A stretch of 16,283 nt of DNA, taken from contig JAEZYN010000053.1 of the NCBI GenBank assembly GCA_023419095.1, positions 1 through 16,283 on the forward strand, in the 5' to 3' direction. Positions 1-7,819 of the stretch are shown one piece after another. Within the stretch, counting starts at the first letter, position 1. Each line of letters opens with the position of its first letter. This DNA is from Bacteroidota bacterium (GTDB lineage: Bacteria; Bacteroidota; Bacteroidia; Flavobacteriales; Weeksellaceae). Under the pieces are notes generated by a model, which was not told the DNA's origin, ran no database searches, and was given only the letters and a program-made list of their open reading frames with translations. The position numbers were made by a program, and so were the translations under genes.

Positions 1-233
1 GTGTAGAGCTGCGCATATTTTCCGAAATAAGATTTCCAGGGTGAAACGAAAATTTCGGGTTGAAGGGTTGTTCTTTCGCCTACCTGAAATTCCGCAGCAG
101 CATTCAGCATGCCGATTGGCAGAAACAGAGCATTTGCTTTCACGTAGATTTGGCGGTCACTGTTTTCTTCTTTAAGCTGTGCCTGCGTCACCATGCAAAA
201 TGCCAGGCTCAGCGCGAGAATTATTTTTTTCAA
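1..233 (-). CDS. DUF3575-like outer-membrane/secreted protein, 5' part only (continues beyond window start)
   Basis: The visible 77 codons begin with a clear signal peptide (MKKIILALSLAFCMVTQAQ) and continue with the motif VSPWKSYFGKYAQLY, which resembles the SPWKS region of DUF3575-type envelope proteins; this is recalled family similarity, not a search. The reading frame has a stop 18 nt upstream of the proposed start and no ATG before codon 14, so translation most likely starts at TTG (complement of 231-233). The internal ATG would cut off the charged and hydrophobic part of the signal peptide. The start lies only 10 nt after the stop of the upstream thioredoxin-like gene, so the two are probably co-transcribed and perhaps translationally coupled. 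The function is unknown; an eight-stranded barrel or other outer-membrane role is inferred from the family. Confidence 0.72.
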   Translation of the reverse strand, partial: MKKIILALSLAFCMVTQAQLKEENSDRQIYVKANALFLPIGMLNAAAEFQVGERTTLQPEIFVSPWKSYFGKYAQLY

Positions 234-243
234 AACGGTTCGG

Positions 244-1419
244 TTATTTTAAAGTTTCGAGAAGTTGTGTTGCAAGCGTGGCGTCTTTTCCCTGTCTGTT
301 TGAAAGATGAACTGAAGATTCCGCGTATGTTTTTGCGCTTTCTTTTTGTCCTGACTTTGCATAAAGTTTCGCCAAAATATAGGTGTTTTCGGCGGTTTCT
401 GCCTGCATTACGGATTTTTCTGCCCATTCCTGTGCTTTACGCAGCGAGGCGGGATGAGAGACATGTTCGCTGAAAATGTAAGCGGCCTGCAAGAGTTCGT
501 CCTGCGAGAAGTTTTCAGATTTAGCGTAATATTTCAGGGCTGCTTTCTCGTATTCATCAAAAAGTCCGGCGTTTGCATAAATGATCACTTTGGTGCGGTT
601 CAACGCAATTTCAGCTTCCGAGGCTCCGACCAGTGGAATCGCTTCTTTATAGAAAAGTCCGTCGTCAATGCGGCCAGTTTTGCTGTCAACGGCATTTTCG
701 AGGATTTTTGAAATTTTGATATTGGTGTCGAACTGTTTGTAGATGTCTTGAGAAGTATGCGCAACGATCTCGTTTTTTCTCGATTCAAAAATTCTGTAGT
801 TCTTGTCAGTCGGAGATTTTGTGAAATAGAGCAGCATACCCACTTCTTCTTTGCTGAGTGGCTCGTTTTTCTTTACTTCAAAATAGCGTTCGGAGGCTTT
901 CTGTGCCAAAGGGAAGTTGCTCTGCGAGTACAGCTGCATCATATTGAGCAGGAATTCCGGAGAAGATTCACCTTTCTCAAAAAGTTCTTTGTTTGAAGCG
1001 GTGGCATATTTCGGGTTGTTTGCTTCTTTTGCAAAAGCCAGGAAGGGTTCTTCACCCATATATCCGATCGTCTGTTTCACCACTTCGCCGTCACCATTAA
1101 GGAAAAGATAAGACGGATACGAACGCACACCGTACTGCTGCGCGATACCGATGCCTTCACCTTTTTCCATATCGATACGGGCGTTGATGAAATTCGTATT
1201 GTAATATTCACGCACAGCGGGAAGTGGAAAAACGTTTTTTTCCATCATTTTGCACGGACCGCACCAAGCGGCGAATGCATCGAGGAAAACAAGTTTCTTT
1301 TCTTTTTTGGCTTTGGCAAGAATTTCTTTGAAGGTGCCTTCTTCGAAATTAATGGTTTCCTGCGCGTTAAACGTTGTGGAAAAGGCGAGTATAATTAATA
1401 ATAAAAAGTTTCTGATCAC
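244..1419 (-). CDS. Secreted thioredoxin-family protein with long helical C-terminal domain
   Basis: The 391-residue protein starts with a signal peptide (about residues 1-19, ending TTFNAQ). A thioredoxin fold follows, with the redox motif WCGPC at 52-56 and the cis-proline in RSYPSY (P102). About residues 130-391 are Glu/Lys/Ala-rich and look entirely helical, with TPR-like stretches near the C terminus (for example EWAEKSVMQAETAENTYILAKLY). This resembles the periplasmic thioredoxin-like proteins common in Bacteroidetes, which are thought to reduce or isomerise disulfides or protect partner proteins. The CGPC motif favours a reductase. The substrate is unknown. The downstream envelope-protein gene in the same orientation suggests an envelope role, but that is inference. 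Confidence 0.88.
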   Translation of the reverse strand: MIRNFLLLIILAFSTTFNAQETINFEEGTFKEILAKAKKEKKLVFLDAFAAWCGPCKMMEKNVFPLPAVREYYNTNFINARIDMEKGEGIGIAQQYGVRSYPSYLFLNGDGEVVKQTIGYMGEEPFLAFAKEANNPKYATASNKELFEKGESSPEFLLNMMQLYSQSNFPLAQKASERYFEVKKNEPLSKEEVGMLLYFTKSPTDKNYRIFESRKNEIVAHTSQDIYKQFDTNIKISKILENAVDSKTGRIDDGLFYKEAIPLVGASEAEIALNRTKVIIYANAGLFDEYEKAALKYYAKSENFSQDELLQAAYIFSEHVSHPASLRKAQEWAEKSVMQAETAENTYILAKLYAKSGQKESAKTYAESSVHLSNRQGKDATLATQLLETLK

Positions 1420-1528
1420 GGTAAAAAAAATTTTAGGCGAAGTTAAATATAATAACCAAGTGAAAAAACTTTTGGTCTTTCTGGTAGTTCTAAAATCTGT
1501 TAAAATATCTAATAACCACTTCTGTAAT

Positions 1529-1556
1529 AAAAAAATCCTTTCGTGGTGAAAGGATT
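1529..1556 (-). terminator. Rho-independent terminator of glnS
   Basis: On the minus strand a perfect 9-bp stem, AATCCTTTC/GAAAGGATT, with a 5-nt loop is followed directly by seven T residues (plus-strand A run 1529-1535). It starts 11 nt after the glnS stop codon, so it should end the glnS transcript before the downstream thioredoxin-like gene. Confidence 0.9.
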
Positions 1557-1566
1557 GAGTGTAGTA

Positions 1567-3240
1567 TTATTCCGGTTTATAGCTGTCTTTTAAGGTAGCA
1601 GTCCGGCTGAATACCAGATTTTCAGCCGTGGAATCGCGGTCTTTCGTAAAATATCCGATTCGTTGAAACTGATAGGGAGCGCCGGTTTCAGCATCTTTTA
1701 ACGATGGCTCGGCAAAACCTTTTACAATTTTTAAACTGTCTGGATTCAAAAATTCCATGAAGTCGGCTTCTTTCTCGGCATCCGGCTGCGGCGTGGTAAA
1801 GAGACGGTCATATATCCTCACTTCAACAGGCAACGCGTGCGTAGCCGAAACCCAATGCAAGGTTCCTTTCACTTTACGCAGACTTTCTTCGGTTCCGCTC
1901 CCGGAGCGACTTTTCGGGTCGTACGTAGCGTAGATTGTGGTTATTTCGCCATTCTCATCTTTGTCAACGCTTTCTGCTTTAATGATATACGCCGATTTTA
2001 AACGTACTTCACCACCAATCTTTAGTCTGAAAAATTTGTTTCCGGCTTCTTCTTTGAAATCTTCGTGTTCAATATAAAGTTCGCGTGCAAAAGGAATTTG
2101 GCGCGTTCCCGCATTTTCGTCTTCCGGATTGTTCTCAGTCTCCAACCATTCCTCTCCGTTTTCAGGATAGTTTGTGATAATGAGTTTCACCGGATCTACC
2201 ACCGCCATCACGCGTGTTGCGGTTTTGTTTAAAGTTTCACGTACAAAAAACTCAAGAAGTTGGATATCAATGAGGTTTTCACGTTTGGCAACGCCTACAC
2301 GGTCAATGAAATTTTTTATGGCAACCGGTGGATAACCAAGTCGTCGCATGCCTGAAATAGTTGGCATCCGCGGATCATCCCAGCCGGAAACGGCATTTTC
2401 TGCCACCAAACGCTGAAGTTTTCGTTTTGAAGTAATCATGTACGAAACATTCATGCGCGCGAATTCTCGCTGCTTGTTTCGTACTTTACTATCCTCATAG
2501 ACCTGATCGAGGTACCAGTCATAGAGCGGGCGGTGATTTTCAAACTCCAGTGAACATAATGAGTGGGAAATCTGCTCAATATAGTCGGACTGCCCGTGCG
2601 CCCAGTCGTACATTGGATAAATTTTCCATTTATCGCCGGTGCGGTGGTGTGGCCGCTTAAGGATGCGGTACATCACAGGGTCGCGCATGTTCATATTAGG
2701 TGAGCACATATCGATTTTTGCGCGGAGCGACATTGAACCTTCGGGAAATTCGCCGTTTTTCATCTTATTGAAAAGCTTCAGGCTTTCTTCAACGGGACGG
2801 TTTCTGTACGGAGATTCTACACCGTCTTCAAATGGATTTTTGCGCTGCGCGGTAATTTCTTCAGAACTTTGCTCGTCAACATAGGCATTCCCATCTTTTA
2901 TCATTTCAACAGCCCAATCATGCAGTTGTTCAAAATAATCAGAAGCGTAAAGTTCTTTATCATAAGTAAAGCCCAGCCATTCGATATCGGCCTTGATAGC
3001 GTCTACAAACTCCTGTTCTTCTTTTTCAGGGTTGGTATCATCAAAGCGAAGATTTACCGGCGCTCCGTATTTTTCTCCAAGACCAAAATTGATGCAGATG
3101 GCCTTTGTGTGGCCAATATGCAAATATCCGTTCGGCTCCGGCGGAAAACGAAAGCGCAGTTGATCTTTGGAAAAACCACTGGCTAAATCTTCCTCGATGA
3201 TATGCTCAATAAAGTTGAGCGGTTTTTTTTCTTCGTCCAT
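1567..3240 (-). CDS. glnS: Glutaminyl-tRNA synthetase
   Basis: This class I aminoacyl-tRNA synthetase charges tRNA-Gln with glutamine. The 557-residue product is close to the usual length for bacterial GlnRS (about 550). The catalytic domain carries the PPEPNGYLHIGH signature (HIGH at 41-44) and the KMSKS-equivalent loop ITSKRKL at 269-275. GlnRS-typical stretches include YDWAHGQSDYIE, which favours GlnRS over GluRS. The C-terminal part from about residue 335 matches the two beta-barrel anticodon-binding domains. Having glnS suggests the organism charges tRNA-Gln directly and may not need the GatCAB route, although that cannot be seen here. It stands alone, with its own terminator downstream and a possible -7 box about 20 nt upstream of the start. 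Confidence 0.97.
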   Translation of the reverse strand: MDEEKKPLNFIEHIIEEDLASGFSKDQLRFRFPPEPNGYLHIGHTKAICINFGLGEKYGAPVNLRFDDTNPEKEEQEFVDAIKADIEWLGFTYDKELYASDYFEQLHDWAVEMIKDGNAYVDEQSSEEITAQRKNPFEDGVESPYRNRPVEESLKLFNKMKNGEFPEGSMSLRAKIDMCSPNMNMRDPVMYRILKRPHHRTGDKWKIYPMYDWAHGQSDYIEQISHSLCSLEFENHRPLYDWYLDQVYEDSKVRNKQREFARMNVSYMITSKRKLQRLVAENAVSGWDDPRMPTISGMRRLGYPPVAIKNFIDRVGVAKRENLIDIQLLEFFVRETLNKTATRVMAVVDPVKLIITNYPENGEEWLETENNPEDENAGTRQIPFARELYIEHEDFKEEAGNKFFRLKIGGEVRLKSAYIIKAESVDKDENGEITTIYATYDPKSRSGSGTEESLRKVKGTLHWVSATHALPVEVRIYDRLFTTPQPDAEKEADFMEFLNPDSLKIVKGFAEPSLKDAETGAPYQFQRIGYFTKDRDSTAENLVFSRTATLKDSYKPE

Positions 3241-3259
3241 TTTAGAATTCTAATGCACG

Positions 3260-3267
3260 CAAATTTA
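3260..3267 (-). promoter_or_regulatory. Possible glnS promoter -7 box
   Basis: The minus strand reads TAAATTTG, matching the Bacteroidetes -7 consensus TAnnTTTG, ending about 20 nt before the glnS ATG. No TTG is seen at the expected -33 distance, so the call rests on one element only. Confidence 0.35.
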
Positions 3268-3290
3268 CGGAATTTAGGCTACACCTCTTA

Positions 3291-3317
3291 ATGTAAATGT
3301 TCTGCAGTTGCTTACAT
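3291..3317. repeat. Spaced inverted repeat in the glnS / DUF3575 divergent region
   Basis: ATGTAA and TTACAT form 6-bp arms separated by 15 nt, with the palindrome CTGCAG inside the spacer. It lies between two divergent genes and might be a regulator site. In AT-rich DNA such short arms can also arise by chance. Confidence 0.2.
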
Positions 3318-3387
3318 GGGAATTATTTTTAATTATTTAAGAATATTATATCTGATTAAATAATATGCATACAATGCTAAAAATTTT

Positions 3388-3421
3388 TAAATTTGATTTA
3401 AGAGACCTACGCAAAGTGCGT
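3388..3421 (+). promoter_or_regulatory. Possible promoter -7 box and 5'-UTR hairpin of the DUF3575-like gene
   Basis: TAAATTTG (3388-3395) matches TAnnTTTG and lies 54 nt upstream of the ATG at 3450. A small hairpin, ACGCA-AAG-TGCGT (3409-3421), would sit in the leader RNA. No -33 TTG is visible, so the promoter call is tentative. The stem has only 5 bp and may simply be chance. Confidence 0.3.
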
Positions 3422-3449
3422 TTCTATCAAAACTAAAAAAAATTAAACC

Positions 3450-4181
3450 ATGAGAACTTTATTATTGGCAGTGATGATGCCAGCTGCACTGTTTTCGCAG
3501 ACAGAGCCTGAAATTGGGTCTGAAGCTGCCCCAAAAATGAACATTGTGAAAACCAATGTGACTGCCTACGCATTCCGGAACGTTAACCTCACTTATGAAC
3601 GCGTCATCAGTAAGCGTTTTTCAGTATCAGTAGGCTATGGTACCGTGGCAAAAGGAGGAATTCCGTTCAGCAACAGCTTTATCAAAGACACGGAGTTTGA
3701 GGATATCGAGATTTCGCAGAGCCATTTTACAATTGAGCCGCGGATCTATTTGGGACAGGGATATGGAAAAGGTTTCTATTTCGCGCCTTACTATCGCCAC
3801 ACCACGTTTGATGCTGAAAATGTAGTACTTGATGTCAATTATTCCGGTGACACAGTACCGATGGCGATTTCCGGGCAGGCTAAGGGAAACAGTGCGGGGC
3901 TGATGGTTGGTGCACAGTGGTTTTTAGGAAAAATGGACAGCTGGGTGCTGGATTTTTGGATCGCCGGTGGCCATTATGGTGGTGGAAAAGGAGATTTCCG
4001 AGCAAGATCACCACGTCCTTTGACGCCGACGGAACAAGCCGAACTGAAAGGTGAAATTGAAGACCTCGATATACCGTTTGTGGACTATACGGTGGCAACG
4101 GATACGAATGGCGCCAATATCAATGTTGACGGTCCGTGGGCTGGTGTGAGAAGCGGACTTTCACTTGGGTACCGTTTTTAG
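3450..4181 (+). CDS. DUF3575-like outer-membrane protein
   Basis: The 243-residue protein begins with a short signal peptide (MRTLLLAVMMPAALFSQ). The mature part has alternating polar/aromatic stretches typical of outer-membrane beta strands, for example VNLTYERVISKRFSVSVGYG, HFTIEPRIYL and GFYFAPYYRHTTF. It ends with a barrel-like final strand, GLSLGYRF, with an aromatic last residue. The overall pattern (VKTNVTAYAFRNVNLTYERV near the start, an EPRIYL strand in the middle) fits DUF3575-type small barrels. Residues about 180-220 (GDFRARSPRPLTPTEQAELKGEIEDLD) look like a long hydrophilic loop. It is monocistronic: a strong terminator follows and neighbours on both sides are on the other strand. 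Specific function unknown. Confidence 0.8.
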   Translation: MRTLLLAVMMPAALFSQTEPEIGSEAAPKMNIVKTNVTAYAFRNVNLTYERVISKRFSVSVGYGTVAKGGIPFSNSFIKDTEFEDIEISQSHFTIEPRIYLGQGYGKGFYFAPYYRHTTFDAENVVLDVNYSGDTVPMAISGQAKGNSAGLMVGAQWFLGKMDSWVLDFWIAGGHYGGGKGDFRARSPRPLTPTEQAELKGEIEDLDIPFVDYTVATDTNGANINVDGPWAGVRSGLSLGYRF

Positions 4182-4207
4182 AATGTAATTCAGTTTTTAA
4201 ATACAAG

Positions 4208-4241
4208 ATCACGGAAACATAAGCGTTTCCGTGATTTTTTT
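4208..4241 (+). terminator. Rho-independent terminator of the DUF3575-like gene
   Basis: A perfect 11-bp stem, ATCACGGAAAC/GTTTCCGTGAT (4208-4218 and 4225-4235), with a 6-nt loop is followed by a T run to 4241. It begins 27 nt after the stop codon. There is no good T run on the minus strand, so it is directed against plus-strand transcription and separates this gene from convergent menC. Confidence 0.93.
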
Positions 4242-4281
4242 GGGCGAATTCTGCAATGTTTCAGTAGCAGTGTCAAAAAGT

Positions 4282-5292
4282 TTAGCCGTCGGGATTTGTC
4301 CAAAGTTCATCACCTTTAAGGAAAAGCTGTGTTTCAAAATTGTTGGTAAACAGGCCGCCCGTTCCCAAACCTTGTGGCATTTTTGGATTTTTGCTATAAG
4401 TATATTGGGCGATTGCGCCGAGTCCGATATTGCTTTCGAGGGCAGACGTGATCCACCAGCCAATTCCCAGGTCTTCGGCAATTGCAATCCACTCATCTGA
4501 CCCTGCAAAACCGCCCACCAGTGATGGTTTCAGGATGATGAACTGTGGTTTAACAGTTTCTAATAATGCCTTTTTATCGTCAAAATCGAAAATTCCGATA
4601 AGTTCCTCGTCAAGTGCGATAGGAGTTGGTGTATCGTTACAGAGCTCACGCATCTCCGCAGTAGCTCCGGCTTTGATCGGTTGCTCAATGGAGTGAATTT
4701 CCAGTTCAGCAAGTTCGTGCAGAACTTTTTTTGCCTCTTTAGGTGTGAATGCGCCGTTCGCATCTACGCGAAGTTCGAGCTGTTGCGGTGGAAAGTCTTG
4801 GCGAAGCTGTTTCAGGATCTTTTTTTCTGAGGCCCACTCTGTGCCGATTTTTAGTTTTAAACAGTCAAATCCTGCTTCGAGTTTTTCGGCGATTTGCTGC
4901 TGCATGAATTCTACATCGCCCATCCAGATAAGACCATTTATCTTTATGAAATCTTCGCCTTTTGTAAACCTGCTCGGGAAATACAGTTTTTTGCCGTGCT
5001 TCAAATTTAAAATTGCCTGCTCATACCCAAACCAAATCGATGGGTATTTTCGCATTTCCTGAGCTAAAATTTCCGGCTCTGTGTTGATGTTTTGGCAAAG
5101 CCACGCAAGTTTTTCCTCATAATCCGGTACATCGTCCGCACTCAGGCCACGAAAAAGTCCACACTCACCGGTTCCTGTTCTGTCACCGTCTGTAACTTTC
5201 AGAATGAAAGTTTCTTTGGTATGCAAAACACCGCGCGACGTGCCGCCGGGTCTTTTAAAATTAAGAATATAAGATGAAAAACTGGCTACCAT
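4282..5292 (-). CDS. menC: o-Succinylbenzoate synthase (enolase superfamily), menaquinone biosynthesis
   Basis: MenC dehydrates SHCHC to o-succinylbenzoate in menaquinone synthesis. The 336-residue protein has the enolase-superfamily layout: an N-terminal capping domain (1 to about 115) and a barrel. Catalytic-type residues are present in order: LKLK (K146, K148), metal ligands D177 in RVDANG, E203 in IEQP and D228 in ALDEE, and K255 in ILKPS. The segment INGLIWMG (118-125) is typical of Bacteroidetes MenC as I remember it. A dipeptide epimerase or another muconate-lyase-group enzyme is the main alternative, because the superfamily is promiscuous. It begins 6 nt after the stop of fbp and is probably its operon partner. 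No other men genes are in the window. Confidence 0.87.
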   Translation of the reverse strand: MVASFSSYILNFKRPGGTSRGVLHTKETFILKVTDGDRTGTGECGLFRGLSADDVPDYEEKLAWLCQNINTEPEILAQEMRKYPSIWFGYEQAILNLKHGKKLYFPSRFTKGEDFIKINGLIWMGDVEFMQQQIAEKLEAGFDCLKLKIGTEWASEKKILKQLRQDFPPQQLELRVDANGAFTPKEAKKVLHELAELEIHSIEQPIKAGATAEMRELCNDTPTPIALDEELIGIFDFDDKKALLETVKPQFIILKPSLVGGFAGSDEWIAIAEDLGIGWWITSALESNIGLGAIAQYTYSKNPKMPQGLGTGGLFTNNFETQLFLKGDELWTNPDG

Positions 5293-5298
5293 GCGGAA

Positions 5299-6309
5299 CT
5301 AAGACTCTTTTTGCATGAATTCTTCGGCTTTCATTACCATTTTAGAACTGCCGCAAAAGAACGGAACGCGCTGGTGAAGCTCGGTTGGCTGAATCTCGAG
5401 GATGCGCTGGAAACCGTCGGTGCATTTTCCGCCGGCTTGCTCTGCCAGAAACGCCATCGGATTGCATTCGTACAATAAGCGGAGTTTTCCGTTTGGCGAC
5501 TGTGAAGTTGAGGGGTAAATATAGATGCCACCTTTAATCATATTCCGGTGAAAATCAGATACTAACGAGCCAATGTAACGTGAAGTGTATGGTCTGTCCT
5601 CTTCTTCGCGCTGGCAATATTTAATATAATTTTTCACGCCCTGTGGAAATTTGATATAGTTTCCTTCGTTGATCGAGTAAATTTTACCGGTTTCAGGAAA
5701 CATCATGTTAGGATGGGAAAGATAATAAGTCCCCAGACTTGGGTCAAGTGTAAAGCCATTGACGCCGTTTCCAGTCGTGTAAACGATCATCGTAGACGAG
5801 CCGTAAACTACATATCCCGCCGCGGCCTGGTTTACTCCTTTTTGCAGAAAATCTTCGAGCGTCACAGGCGTTCCGGGTTCGGTAACACGTCGGTAGATTG
5901 AAAATATAGTACCGACAGAAACATTAACATCAATGTTTGAAGAGCCGTCCAAGGGATCGATAAGAACCACATATTTGCTGAGGTGTGCATTTGAGCCGCA
6001 ACGCACATCGATGAAATCATCGCTTTCCTCGGACGCGATTCCGCAGACCACTTCACGCTGCGACAGCGCTTCAATAAAAATCTCATTTGCCAGAACATCC
6101 AGTTTCTGCTGTTCTTCGCCCTGGATATTCTCGTTGCCGGATTGGCCAATGATATTCGCAATTCCGGCTTTGTTTACCTCACGGTTTACCACTTTGGACG
6201 CGAGACGGATCGCACTCAGCAACCGGGAAAGTTCACCCGTGGAATATTGAAAGTCTTCCTGTTTGTCAATAATAAATTCCCCGAGGGTCTGAAAATTCTG
6301 TTCTGGCAT
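5299..6309 (-). CDS. fbp: Fructose-1,6-bisphosphatase, class I
   Basis: This enzyme hydrolyses fructose-1,6-bisphosphate to fructose-6-phosphate in gluconeogenesis. The 336-residue length is normal for class I FBPase. Recognisable features are GEEQQKLDVLAN (64-75), the acidic metal site ASEESD (92-97), and the diagnostic metal-binding motif DPLDGSSNIDVN (118-129). Substrate-pocket stretches include RYIGSLVSDFHR and the conserved C-terminal LYECNPMAFLAEQAGG. The stop is TAG, 6 nt before menC on the same strand, so the pair is likely co-transcribed. No good Bacteroidetes promoter was found in the upstream 258 nt for this strand. Confidence 0.97.
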   Translation of the reverse strand: MPEQNFQTLGEFIIDKQEDFQYSTGELSRLLSAIRLASKVVNREVNKAGIANIIGQSGNENIQGEEQQKLDVLANEIFIEALSQREVVCGIASEESDDFIDVRCGSNAHLSKYVVLIDPLDGSSNIDVNVSVGTIFSIYRRVTEPGTPVTLEDFLQKGVNQAAAGYVVYGSSTMIVYTTGNGVNGFTLDPSLGTYYLSHPNMMFPETGKIYSINEGNYIKFPQGVKNYIKYCQREEEDRPYTSRYIGSLVSDFHRNMIKGGIYIYPSTSQSPNGKLRLLYECNPMAFLAEQAGGKCTDGFQRILEIQPTELHQRVPFFCGSSKMVMKAEEFMQKES

Positions 6310-6431
6310 TTTTTTTCTTTTTGTTATGTTTCAAATTTCGGAAAAATTCTCCGATATTCTGCCATGTTCCGGGCATCAGCAACATAAGAAGTTGTGCGGT
6401 ATACCGTAAGATTCTTAAAATAAAAAATTCT

Positions 6432-6466
6432 GCTTCATTGGGTTTTGATTTTTACATCAAAGAAGC
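6432..6466. repeat. Imperfect inverted repeat between fbp and lysC
   Basis: GCTTC (6432-6436) and TTTGAT (6444-6449) pair with ATCAAAGAAGC (6456-6466), leaving a 7-nt bulge on the left arm and a 6-nt loop. It lies directly upstream of the proposed lysC promoter. It could be an operator or a terminator-like structure for minus-strand transcription (T run beyond 6430 on that strand). No function can be assigned. A separate 10-bp palindrome, CGGTATACCG, lies at 6397-6406 in the same intergenic region. Confidence 0.3.
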
Positions 6467-6469
6467 CCG

Positions 6470-6502
6470 TTTTTCGTATGTCGCCGCAAATTAATAATTT
6501 TG
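6470..6502 (+). promoter_or_regulatory. Probable lysC promoter
   Basis: TAATTTTG at 6495-6502 matches the Bacteroidetes -7 consensus TAnnTTTG. A TTTTTCG stretch (6470-6476), near to the -33 TTTG element, lies about 19-20 nt upstream. The box is 65 nt before the lysC ATG. The -33 element is imperfect. Confidence 0.45.
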
Positions 6503-6567
6503 AGGCTTGCAGTGACGTTAAAAAACGCAATGTATATAAAGTTTACTGTGTTGATAATCAATAACTA

Positions 6568-7806
6568 ATGAAGGTTTACAAGTTCGGAGGAGCTTCAGTG
6601 AAAGATGCTGAAGGCATAAAAAATGTGGGAAGAGTGCTGGAATCTCACGGATTTGAGCGGTGTTTACTTGTGGTTTCGGCCATGGGAAAAACAACGAATG
6701 CGCTCGAGAGAGTAGTAGAAGCGTATTTCGCCAAACAGCACTATGCAGATCAACTTAAAAATATAAAAGAAAGCCATCTGAGCATTGCTGAGCATCTTTT
6801 TATTGAAGGTCATTCTGTGTTCTCCATCATTTCAGCGGTCTTCGAGGAAGTGAATGCTTTTTTAGAAAGAAATAAGTCACCGAATTACAGTTTTGTGTAT
6901 GACCAGGTGGTGAGTAGTGGCGAGATTGTGTCGTCAAAAATACTCAGCGCGTATCTTAATGAAATAAATTTTCCGAACCAGTGGCTCGATGCGCGCGAGT
7001 ACATAAAAACCGATAGTACCTACCGTGAAGGCGTGATCAATTGGGAACAGACCCACCGCAATATTTCGGTGCTCAATTCTGAACAAAGCTTTATTACACA
7101 GGGTTTTATCGGTTCTGAAGATGACAATTTCACTGTTACTCTCGGTCGTGAAGGTTCCGATTATTCAGCGGCCATTTTTGCGTATTGTATGAATGCTGAA
7201 ACGGTAACGATCTGGAAAGACGTGCCCGGCGTGATGACCGGCGACCCGCGTAAATTTGACAATGTCTCGTTACTTCCGAACATTTCCTACGAGGAAGCGA
7301 TTGAAATGGCCTATTACGGCGCCTCTGTGATTCACCCCAAAACCCTGCAGCCACTGCAGCAAAAAAATATTCCTTTCTATGTAAAATCTTTCCTCCAGCC
7401 CGAAATGCCGGGTACCAAAGTGGGTGAAACTGATGAGAATTGTTTTATCCAATCGTTTATTTTAAAGGAAAACCAGCATTTGATGAATATTGCGACGCGT
7501 GATTTCTCCTTCATTGCCGAAGATCATATGAGCCAGATTTTTTCAGTGCTCGCGAAATTTAAAATTAAAGTTTCCTTAATGCAGAATTCGGCGATTTCGC
7601 TGGCGCTGTGCCTTGAAGATAAATACGAAAAGATCGGCGAGCTGGAGCGTGAACTTTCGCAAAGTTTTAATACAGAAACCGTGAAAAATGTTTCGCTTTT
7701 TACCGTTCGTAACGCTGATCTGCAGAATTTAGACGCTTTTTACACCGGAAAGAAAATACTTTTAGAGCAAATTTCAAAAAAAACCGTTCAGCTAATAACC
7801 AACTGA
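6568..7806 (+). CDS. lysC: Aspartate kinase (monofunctional)
   Basis: Aspartokinase phosphorylates aspartate, the first step towards lysine/diaminopimelate, threonine and methionine. The 412-residue protein has the N-terminal KFGGASV signature (5-11), the TLGREGSDYSAA motif (191-202), and the VTIWKDVPGVMTGDPR nucleotide/substrate region (213-228). YYGASVIHPKTLQP (249-262) follows. The last 120 or so residues fit ACT regulatory domains, so feedback inhibition is likely but the effector cannot be read from sequence. There is no homoserine dehydrogenase domain, so it is not the bifunctional ThrA type. It is followed after 13 nt by the acyltransferase gene, so the two probably share a transcript, with no obvious metabolic link. 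Confidence 0.95.
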   Translation: MKVYKFGGASVKDAEGIKNVGRVLESHGFERCLLVVSAMGKTTNALERVVEAYFAKQHYADQLKNIKESHLSIAEHLFIEGHSVFSIISAVFEEVNAFLERNKSPNYSFVYDQVVSSGEIVSSKILSAYLNEINFPNQWLDAREYIKTDSTYREGVINWEQTHRNISVLNSEQSFITQGFIGSEDDNFTVTLGREGSDYSAAIFAYCMNAETVTIWKDVPGVMTGDPRKFDNVSLLPNISYEEAIEMAYYGASVIHPKTLQPLQQKNIPFYVKSFLQPEMPGTKVGETDENCFIQSFILKENQHLMNIATRDFSFIAEDHMSQIFSVLAKFKIKVSLMQNSAISLALCLEDKYEKIGELERELSQSFNTETVKNVSLFTVRNADLQNLDAFYTGKKILLEQISKKTVQLITN

Positions 7807-7819
7807 TAACTAATTAACG

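Noticed and set aside
60..473. Open frame of 137 codons on the plus strand at the left end
   Set aside because: It is antisense to the thioredoxin-like and DUF3575-like genes and shows no family features.
4208..4241. Hairpin as a bidirectional terminator also serving menC
   Set aside because: The minus-strand side lacks a T run, so only plus-strand termination is supported.
6432..6466. Lysine riboswitch or amino-acid attenuator upstream of lysC
   Set aside because: The leader is too short, lacks the multi-helix layout of the L box, and no leader peptide rich in Lys or Thr codons was found.
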